Assembly (NCBI RefSeq): GCF_014905175.1
Contig: NC_057791.1
Span: 3,844,001 to 3,908,000 of the forward strand
Reading direction: 5' to 3'
Length of the DNA: 64,000 nucleotides
Source of the DNA: Aphidius gifuensis
Taxonomy: Eukaryota; Arthropoda; Insecta; Hymenoptera; Braconidae
The notes under the pieces are model-generated. The model made no database searches. It was not told the origin of the DNA and saw only the letters and a list, made by a program, of their open reading frames with translations. The position numbers and the translations under genes were made by a program. Below, one piece after another: positions 49,512-57,192 of this stretch (position 1 is its first letter; each line of letters starts with the position of its first letter).

Positions 49512-49732
49512 TTTAGCATGTTCGGTATAGATAACAGCATCAGCATTTTTATAAAAACTTATAGAGCTTCGCGAGTTTCTTGGTGGATTTATATGGCCAG
49601 ACAAACGTTCGACAACATATAACGACGAGCAAGACGTTAAACAGATGACTCAGTAAATCCTTGGATGATGTCAGGCAATATTGTATGATGACGCTTGGCA
49701 ACCCCTGTGCCTCCTTGACTATGGTCAGTCAT
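49512..49732 (-). pseudogene. H4: Histone H4 pseudogene
   Basis: From the ATG at 49,732 the minus strand reads MTDHSQGGTGVAKRHHTILP, then DIIQGF, an in-frame stop where ITKPAIRR should continue, RLARR, a second stop, IHQETREAL and a third stop. After a deletion/frameshift, ADAVIYTEHAK matches canonical H4. Much of the 3' end is gone. A TATA-like box (TATAAAAACGTAGCC on the minus strand, near 49,780-49,795) still sits upstream. It retains canonical residues (AKRH, YTEHAK) that the intact H4 at 50,313 has lost, so the two decayed or diverged independently. Confidence 0.85.
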
Positions 49733-50266
49733 GTGTCTTTCTTATCGCATGCTGTGTAGTTAAATATTTTATAGTCGTTTTATTGGCTACGTTTTTATAA
49801 AATAATTCATATATTTCGATTTTTTTCATCGACAGCACATATTCATATACATATATACTAGTTCATTATATAAGATATATGTGACGCCCGGTATATCCGC
49901 ATATACGAGAGCGCGATTACATCTCCTATATAGCGCATGGTTCGATCACTGTTTTTAGTCAATGAGTGTTTATTACTATATATTATTGAAATTATTATTA
50001 AAATTATAAAAAAAAAAAAAATAATTGTTTATTTTGATTATTTTTTTTATTTAATTTTTAAATGAGATTTTAAATTTATTTTATGCCAATAAGTGCAATG
50101 AGTCCATTATCATGTTCAGTTTGCTTCACTGCTTTCTGATTTTTTTTTTGATGAAATTTTTTTGACACACAACTAAAATTATATATTTGTTTAAATAAAT
50201 TGTCAATGAATGATATTTTTAAAATGTAAAAATAGAAATGGTTTTTCATTCGTTATGTTATTCAAT
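49733..50266. other. Spacer between H4 pseudogene and H4
   Basis: It contains the pseudogene promoter remnant and, in plus orientation, TATATAAG...GTGACGCCCGG at 49,868-49,892, similar to the TATA plus GTGACC arrangement of the other histone promoters. That suggests a lost divergent partner. The rest is AT-rich. Confidence 0.4.
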
Positions 50267-50282
50267 GGCCCTGAAAAGGACC
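50267..50282 (-). terminator. Histone mRNA 3' stem-loop of the divergent H4
   Basis: On the minus strand: GGTCCTTTTCAGGGCC, a histone stem-loop in which one pair is G-U. It is 30 bp downstream of the H4 stop, so the SLBP-dependent processing signal is kept. Confidence 0.9.
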
Positions 50283-50312
50283 GATTTTTTTTCATCGGCA
50301 GATACATGATGT

Positions 50313-50624
50313 TTATCCTCCAAGAGCACATAGATTGTGTCCTTGACGTTTTAAGGCATAGACGACGTCCATAGCAGTGACTGTCTTTCGTTCAGCGTCT
50401 TTTGTGTAAATGATGACATCACGAATAACATTTTGAAGAATCACTTTAAGAACTCTACGAGTTTCTTTGTAGATGAGGCAAAGTATATGTTCAAGACCTC
50501 CACGACGAGCCAAACGACGTATGACTGGCTTGGTGACACCTTGGATGTTGCTACGGTATATTTGACGATAACGATTCGCTGATCCTTTGTCTAACCTTAT
50601 GTATTCGTTGACACGGCCAGTCAT
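50313..50624 (-). CDS. H4: Highly divergent histone H4
   Basis: 103-codon intact frame aligned end to end with histone H4 without gaps, but with ~36 of 102 residues changed, where animal H4 is normally almost invariant. The tail reads TGRVNEYIRLDKGSANRYRQ: Lys5, Lys8, Lys16 and Lys20 are Asn, Ile, Asn and Gln; Lys12 is kept. Core segments TKPVIRRLARRGG and RKTVTAMDVVYALKRQG are conserved, but VKRISG becomes LEHILC and the C-terminal RTLYGFGG becomes HNLCALGG. Stem-loop, spacing and a TATA-like upstream box (TTGATAAAAACGC) remain. It is either a functional variant with an unmodifiable tail or a pseudogene that has not yet gained a stop. Confidence 0.88.
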   Translation of the reverse strand: MTGRVNEYIRLDKGSANRYRQIYRSNIQGVTKPVIRRLARRGGLEHILCLIYKETRRVLKVILQNVIRDVIIYTKDAERKTVTAMDVVYALKRQGHNLCALGG

Positions 50625-50879
50625 GTTGAAGTGGAATTAATTAATGTGTCCTGAGTCACGGATAATCTCCAAATTGTTGCAAATTGCCCCAAAAAATGCT
50701 CAGTGGCGCTTGACACAGCGTTTTTATCAACTTTTTGTGATACATTTTGCCCTCACTTTTTAGCTCTGACCCAATTAAAAAATTGTGGCTTCCCGTTTTT
50801 CAGCTAACAACCAATGAGCGCCCAGTAAGCCTCCACTTCAAATTTTATATAATCGCGACCCCAAACGGCGAAATTCGCA
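50625..50879. promoter_or_regulatory. Bidirectional histone-type promoter
   Basis: Between H4 (minus) and the right exon-like unit (plus). On the minus strand GATAAAAACGC precedes H4. On the plus strand CCAATGAGCGC (50,811-50,821) and TATATAA (50,846-50,852), followed by CGCGACCCC, match the H2B promoter layout and point rightwards into non-histone sequence. Confidence 0.6.
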
Positions 50880-51358
50880 ATTTATTCGCGATCTCCAGCT
50901 GAGCAACATCTCACAGCGATCTTCACGGCTCATACCACGGACCACCAAGGAACTTCAACTATTCGTTACGGTCAACTGGTGACAAGCTGCTTGGATAGTG
51001 CGCCACTCTGCGTGATTCATCGTTGGGATTTGGCGGAAATTCTCTGGCTGCTGCTTGCTCACGTAGGAGCTCTTGGCAATTTCAGCGACGACTTGGTGGA
51101 TCTTTTGGTGTCTCTTACTGATCATCAAACTCTAGCTAGAGTTGCGTCCCAGTTTGCGCTGTAGCAACCGAATGAATACTTGGACCTGGTGGACCTCTGT
51201 CGCTACTTCTTGGTGCTCTCCGTCGAACGCCAGCTCTCTGGATGGAATTTACCCGGATAGAGCTCAACTTTCGACGTCGAGGAGATTGAACCTGTTTTCT
51301 GCTTCGATTATCCTGTATGCGTCCGTCTGTGTTCTTGTCTGCCTGCCTGTCTCTGGGG
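50880..51358 (+). other. Outward-facing exon-like unit, right copy
   Basis: GC-richer plus-strand segment downstream of a histone-type TATA promoter, ending at the donor GGGG|GTGAGT (GT at 51,359). It aligns with the left unit (minus 46,820-46,416). An open frame at 50,979-51,164 reads FSDDLVDLLVSLTDHQTLAR, then VASQFAL and a stop; the left copy has FDLVNFLAAAC...QFALAGW. Further on, YLDLVDLC and LSGWNLPG repeat the motif, followed by IELNF-like sequence. Stops and frame differences between the copies mean coding status is uncertain: decayed duplicated gene or spliced non-coding RNA. No recognisable family. Confidence 0.45.
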
Positions 51359-52327
51359 GTGAGTCACTCTTTATTTTCTTTATACTGTTTTTTTTTTTTC
51401 CGTTGATTTTGAGCCGTGTTTTTTATAAATATATTTTTTTTTTTTTTATTAAGTTTTTACCCGACTTAAATATACCTAATTATCGGTGGTCAAAATAGTC
51501 AATTCTTGTGTCACGTCTTTTTTTTTTTTACTTATTTTTGCAATAATGATTGTTAATAAATCAATCAATTAAATTATTCTAAATTTAATGTGATATAAAA
51601 TAGTTGGGAATTTTGTGAATTTTGGCTTAAATTAATGGACATGTCAAGGCTCTATTTATTTGTTAAATAATGGACAAATCGTGTGTAAATATTATCTTTT
51701 TTTATTTTTATTAATTATTCAATGCATAAACAAACATAATTACGCGTAATTTTTATTATAAATTGTGACAAGAAAAAAAATAATAATAATTTATAGACTC
51801 AATTTTTCAGCGTTAATTTTTTTTTTTTTTTTGTTACTAATAATTACTACAATTTGAAAAACATACTCATGACATAATGTTTATTTAATATATATTTTTT
51901 ATTGTTCACGAATATATGATCAATAATAATTTCATATTTTATTGTTATACAGTTGCATCAAATTTATCCGTGGCAAAAAAAACAGGAGTACTATCAATAC
52001 ATGTAGTATCAGCTGATATATAATGACAAAAAAGAATGTGAACAACCAGGACAGCTGTTTGAATGCTAAAATACAACATGAACATACAGTATATACTTTA
52101 AAAATTGATTTTATCAGTCTTTTACTGGAGCAATCAAGAACATCACATGGTACTGGTATTATTGACTCTCATAATCTCTTTGGATAAATATCTTTACAAG
52201 TAAAAAAAGTATTGGCTTTTTTTATTGAACTAGCAGAGGTATTGAATACTTTTATTTATTATAAATAATTTATTTTTTTTAATTCATTTAAATTGTTGCT
52301 AAAATATTTTTGTTTTAAAAATTACAG

Positions 52328-52400
52328 GTATTCTTGGATAATTGAAAGTTTATCAAGTCTCAACAGACATCAGTAGATTAACAATCTTAAATTGTCTCAG
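52328..52400 (+). other. Second exon-like block of the right unit
   Basis: Flanked by TTACAG| and |GTATAT. Its acceptor side is conserved in the left arm (minus, ending 45,376; both read TTACAG then ATTC), which argues for a real splice site shared by both arms. There is no long open frame. Another TTTTTAG| acceptor near 52,490 may start a further exon. Confidence 0.35.
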
Positions 52401-53204
52401 GTATATAAACAACAATAATAATAATCATTGCTCCAACTAGAAAAAAATTTATAACATAATATTTATTGAATATTTCTTATTTATGTTTTTAGATAACAAA
52501 AAGTGTAGCTAAAATATTGAATGGGCCAATGCAATCCATCATGCATACACAATTATTGCATGACGAAAAAAAAAATAACTAAATTGATCAGTCATTGGAG
52601 TCAACATCATTTTTGAGTGCAGTGAGTGACTTTATTCTTTAAAATTAAATTTATTTTTCAATAATAATAATAATGATTTGTAAATTTTATTTGTTTTAGT
52701 AAGCAGAGCTACATTAAATTTTTTGCATGACAAAGCAATTACTGAGACAACCAAGATTGCTTGTATATATTTTAATTCAATTGAAAAAGTTTGTTTATTC
52801 AACAATCTTAAAATACTGATAATGATGAATCTATGACAATGAAAAAGTTGAATTTATAAATTACATGGTGATGGTACAACTGATTTTTATGCTCTTTGTA
52901 ATGTACCACTTATTGTTGGCTATTGGTAAACAGTTACTATAGCTATAGTAGTCTAGTACAGATGAAGAGAAAAAGTGAGGTACATATATTATTATATTAT
53001 CTATTTAATTTAAAATATTAAAAATAAAATTATTCTTGCTTTAGACTTCACCTTGAAGCTCAGACCTAATTGAGATTTATTACCATTACCATTTTTCTAT
53101 TTAATTTTATATTTTAATAATTTTTTATTTTTTTTTTTTACAGTGGAGAGTGCAATAATAATATGTTATATTGACATTGAAGTATAATTGAAATAAAAAA
53201 TTGT

Positions 53205-53345
53205 GGTGGCTGCCTCCTAGATCTTCTACATGGACATTGGTATATCTGAATGCTGCCTTTTAGAACTACTACATAGGCGTTGGTGTATCTGAATGCTGTC
53301 TTCTAGATCTTTTAAATAAACGTTAACGTATCTGAATCCTTGCTC
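53205..53345. repeat. 43-bp minisatellite, right arm
   Basis: Three to four imperfect 43-bp units, each GCTGYCTYYTAGA(T/A)CT...GTATCTGAAT. Units begin near 53,209, 53,252 and 53,295; a degenerate fourth starts near 53,338. The reverse complement is present in the left arm. Confidence 0.75.
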
Positions 53346-53403
53346 CCAGAACTTCTAAATAAGGTAAGAGGCCCTCTGGTCACTTTTTTAACCAATCCCT
53401 AAG

Positions 53404-53837
53404 GGTAAAGTGCGTCAACAAGCTTGTAACTTTAAAGAATTTATGATGATAATATTCTTTAAAGCTACTTGTTAATCCCTAATACTTATATTTTATATAT
53501 ATTTTTGTGACTTGTATAGCTCACCTTGATCACCTATTTCTTTTTTTCTTTTTTTTTTAAATTATTAAATTGAATAACCAGGATAAATGGTGGTAGTTGA
53601 TTGATCAAGGTGTGCACATCAACCTGTCTATCTCAAACAGAGTAGACGGGGGTGAATAGGATGTGTTTCAGGTATTTGCACAAATGGATTTTGAATATAT
53701 ATAGGACATGGGGTTTATTTTTTCTAGAAAAAATTAGGATGTTTATTTTATCTCTTTTCAGGTTTATTATATAGTTGTATAGTTATTTTTATAATATATT
53801 TAAAATTAAGTATCTTCTTGTTGAACGCACTTTACCA
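53404..53837. mobile_element. MITE-like element, right copy
   Basis: Inverted copy of the element at 44,134-44,554, with terminal repeats GGTAAAGTGCGTCAACAAG and CTTGTTGAACGCACTTTACC. It is very similar to the left copy along its length, differing by small indels in A/T runs. Confidence 0.6.
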
Positions 53838-53949
53838 CAATAATTTACATATCTGTAAATTTATTTTTAAAACCACTTTTTTTTAAATTAAAAAATTTAA
53901 TATGCCTGCAGCTTCGAGCGCAAGTAAATAATTAATTTTTTTTATTTAA

Positions 53950-54550
53950 CTTGTTTATCTGCAAGTACTAAATTAATTATCGTATTTTTATATTCAAAAT
54001 TATATTTTGAAATTTATTTTTTTCATCAGCGCCTCGGTAATAATGACTGCTATAATAATAATCGTGTGTGTATATAAATAATACAGTATTTTATATTTTT
54101 GCAGTAAGTAGAATTTTTTATTTAGTATGAGTATTATTATTATACTTTTTTTTTTTTTATTAATATTAGTTTCTTATGTTAATTAAAATTTATCTGCTTT
54201 TTTCAGTGCTGGAAATCAATCAAACATTCTTTTATTTTATTTCACTTGTTTATCAAGTATTTAGAAATTTATTATTGCATTTTTATACACAAATATTAAA
54301 TTTTAAAATTAATTACGATTCATGAGCGGCTCGGTAATAATGGCTGCCAATAATAAACGCGTTTCATTTAAAGATTTAGTGAGTGCACATAAATAATAGG
54401 TACAGTGTTTTATTTTTTTTTTTCCAGTAAGTAAAAATTCCATTTTACTATTCATTTAATAATTATTTTTACCTGTTTGTCAAGTATATCGTATCTATTT
54501 TACAATTCAAAATATTTTTTTTTCGATCGACAAACTAGAAAATGAGCGCC
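53950..54550. repeat. Imperfect direct repeats outside the right arm
   Basis: Two ~240-310-bp units, with the start of a third, share TTTAACTTGTTTATC / CACTTGTTTATCAAGTA, then AAATT..., then CAGCGCCTCGGTAATAATG / GAGCGGCTCGGTAATAATG, a (T)n-CAGTAAGTA end, and again GTCAAGTA...ATGAGCGCC near 54,480-54,550. They are not seen outside the left arm. No coding potential. Confidence 0.5.
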
Positions 54551-54965
54551 ACATTACCAAACGATAAAAATTTCAACTACAACCGTAACTCAATGTTTTT
54601 TTTTTTTATTGTTTATCAAATGTCAAGTGTCACCCAACAAACAGCCTGAGTAAACATACTCAATTTTTTTTTATTTTTATTTTATTTATTATTTTCTATA
54701 TTTTTTTAATAAACTGACTAATAAATTAACAATCAACAAGTTAACTAAGTGTAAACAAGAAATTACAAATATATTGTGTAAATTGAGAGTATTATGACAG
54801 CAAGACTTGACTAATTCAACTAAAACAAAAAACAACATCATATTTAATAATTTTATTTAAAAAAATTTTACAACAAGGTAATTAAACAATCAAAAGTATG
54901 TTTTTTAAATATCTTAATTATTAATTGTATCAATTATTTAATTTGTTTGCTATTTAGGATCAACA

Positions 54966-55733
54966 ATGGAGCATCATGAGAGTCTATTTCCCCACATTTT
55001 AATTGGTACAATTTTTTATTTATTTGGCTTAAAATGGTGCAGTGAATATGCAAAATTTTGGATGTTATCATATAAACGTGATTATGAAGATGATTCACAA
55101 AAATCAAAGAGTTTATCACGTACATGTCAACAGTTATTTATGGATCATCCAATTGAAGGATGTTTAAAATTATTAGCAACAGCAATTGGTTTAATTGGTA
55201 CCGTTATGGGAGATTTATCAGATACTGAAGTTGTATCACCAAAAGTAATTCATGCAACAATATATTTATTTTTTGCATTTTCTGGTCTTGTTGATGTATT
55301 AACATTTTATTTTCCAAAAAATATACCAATTGGTCTTGCTAATCTTGCATTAGCACAAAGTTTTTTTATTGAAGGTTTTTTATTTGTATGGGCAAGTCCA
55401 CAATCAAATGTTGCTAATCAAATATTTGCTGGTATTGTATGGACAACGTCAATTGGTGTTGCACTTGAATTAGTATGGCCAGAATTAAAATTACTCAGAG
55501 GTTTTACAACAATTCTTCAAGGTGGATGGATAACTCATATGGTTAGAGTTAATCAAATTAATATATTAACACCTGAAAGAATTGCATTGGCATTTACATG
55601 GCATATTGCTGGTGCATTTGGTGTTACACTATGTATTGTTGCAATAACAAGATGTTTTATGCCAAAAAATGATCAACCACCAGAAGTACCAGTTTATGAT
55701 TATTGTCTTGATCAACCCAGTCATGTTGTTTAA
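54966..55733 (+). CDS. TMEM45-family multipass membrane protein
   Basis: 255 residues in one exon. The start MEHHESLFPHILIGTIFYLF follows an acceptor-like TATTTAG 6 bp upstream, so a non-coding 5' exon is likely. About seven hydrophobic segments can be seen, at residues ~9-25, 62-80, 93-113, 120-141, 147-170, 175-190 and 205-230. Family-typical features are DHPIEGCLKLLATAIGLIG, the FSGLVDVLTFY segment, the histidine/glutamate-bearing helix SFFIEGFLFVW, and TWHIAGAFGV. The family (DUF716/TMEM45) has no firmly known biochemical role; animal members sit in the secretory or plasma membrane. Length is usual and nothing is broken. Assignment to the TMEM45A/B group is by motif pattern, so I give no symbol. 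Confidence 0.82.
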   Translation: MEHHESLFPHILIGTIFYLFGLKWCSEYAKFWMLSYKRDYEDDSQKSKSLSRTCQQLFMDHPIEGCLKLLATAIGLIGTVMGDLSDTEVVSPKVIHATIYLFFAFSGLVDVLTFYFPKNIPIGLANLALAQSFFIEGFLFVWASPQSNVANQIFAGIVWTTSIGVALELVWPELKLLRGFTTILQGGWITHMVRVNQINILTPERIALAFTWHIAGAFGVTLCIVAITRCFMPKNDQPPEVPVYDYCLDQPSHVV

Positions 55734-56324
55734 TTTAATTTAGTCATTTTATTTATTTTTTTTCTTTTTAATATTAATAATCATAATTTAAGATTTAAAA
55801 AATTCAATGACTGATTCTAAATCATGTTGACATGATTAATTATTTTTATAAAAAGCAAAATTTAAGAAAAAAAAAAACCATGTCAAAACCAGTGCCAAAA
55901 ATATTTTTTATAACAAATTTATAATACTCAAAAAAAAAAAAAAAAAAAAATATTTTTAAATAGTTTTTTCAGTACTGTGCCTTATTTGAATAAATAATAA
56001 TTTTTTTTATATTATATTAATTGTTATTTATTTATAAAAAAACAAATAAACAAATTAAGATTTACAAAAGTACTGAATATTGACAAAAGACTGCGCTGTC
56101 AAATGTATTTTCGTAGAAAACCGAGACGGCGGCGAGAGCCGCGAGACCCAGCCCCATTTACACATGAACACGTACATCATTGTTATGTGTCATACAACAA
56201 TTCACATGTTTCTTTTATATTGTCAATAAAGTGTATTAATTATTGAAAAAATACGTGAATAATTAAAATTAATTATTACAATATTATTATTTTAAAATAA
56301 TATTTAAAAAATTAAACAACAATA
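55734..56324. other. TMEM45-ARPC4 intergenic region
   Basis: AT-rich. A GC-richer patch at 56,090-56,160 (GAGACGGCGGCGAGAGCCGC) lies about 170 bp before the ARPC4 start and probably marks its promoter/5' UTR. Confidence 0.4.
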
Positions 56325-57192
56325 ATGGTAAGTTTAAATTTATATTTGTTTTACTTGTCAAAACAAGGTTATGATTGTCAGTTTATCAAAGGTTTTTATC
56401 TAAACTTGATGACTCAAGAGCTATTTACTCAAAATATTAATTATCTATAATTAAAAGTAACATATATTTATTATTAATAATAATGTTTGATATATTAATT
56501 TATTTTTTGAATGATTTTTTTTATTTTTAGTCAGGAACTTTGAAACCTTATCTTACTGCAGTGAGACATACTTTAACAGCAGCAATGTGTATGGAAAATT
56601 TTTCATCCCAAGTTGTTGAAAAACATAACAAGCCAGAAATTGAAGTTGGAATAAGTAAAGAATTATTATTAACACCTGTTATTATTAGTAGAAATGATAA
56701 AGAAAAAGTGTTGATTGAATCAAGCATTAATAGTATGAGAATAAGTATAGCTGTTAAACAAGTTGATGATTTGGAAAAAATACTTTGTCATAAATTTACA
56801 AGATTTATGATGATGAGAGCTGAAAATTTTTTAATTTTAAGAAGAACACCAATCAAGGTATGTTTAACAATTTTAAATATATATTATTTTTAACTACAAT
56901 GACAATTTTGTTATAATGTTTTTGTTGTTATTCAGGGATATGACATCAGTTTTCTCATTACAAATATTCACATTGAACAAATGTACAAACACAAAATTGT
57001 TGATTTTGTTATACATTTTATGGAGGAAATTGATCGAGAAATAAGTGAAATGAAATTATCAATGAATGCAAGAGCTCGAATTTGTGCTGAAGAATTTTTA
57101 AAAAGAGTAAATATTAATATTTAAACAAACAAAATAATATTACATTTATTAATTATATATTTTAACAATTATTTTTTATATTACAGTTTTAA
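56325..57192 (+). CDS. Arpc4: Actin-related protein 2/3 complex subunit 4
   Basis: 20-kDa subunit of the Arp2/3 complex, which nucleates branched actin; it forms the scaffold with ARPC2. Four coding exons: 56325-56327 (the ATG alone), 56531-56857, 56936-57106 and 57187-57192 (Phe plus stop). They total 507 nt, 168 residues, exactly the usual length. The protein reads SGTLKPYLTAVRHTLTAAMC, NFSSQVVEKHNKPEIEVG, KILCHKFTRFMMMRAENFLI, GYDISFLITN and FVIHFMEEIDREISEMKL, ending AEEFLKRF. The ATG-only exon ends at a GTAAGT donor. Without the splice no in-frame start gives the conserved N-terminus, which supports the model. Confidence 0.95.

Larger units (their letters stand above)
50880..53975. repeat. 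Right arm of the ~10-kb inverted repeat
   Basis: Reverse-complement partner of 43,995-46,890, collinear in outward order: exon-like unit, intron-like spacer, second exon-like block, GAGCTTCAAGGTGAAG block, 43-bp repeats, MITE-like element, and the terminal GCAGCTTCGAGCGCAAG block. The outer ~800 bp are the best preserved. It is slightly longer than the left arm because of indels. Confidence 0.8.

Noticed and set aside
50313..50624. Polydnavirus-type viral histone H4
   Set aside because: Bracovirus H4 is known for an extended N-terminal tail. This one has normal length and no viral genes are recognisable nearby.
50927..51260. Histone H3 pseudogene running right from the H4 promoter
   Set aside because: ACGGCTCATACCA resembles the H3 start and a few later stretches can be matched (AL.Q...E.YL), but the same segment aligns better to the left unit, which does not look like H3, and it ends in a splice donor. 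The similarity may be chance; I left it unnamed.
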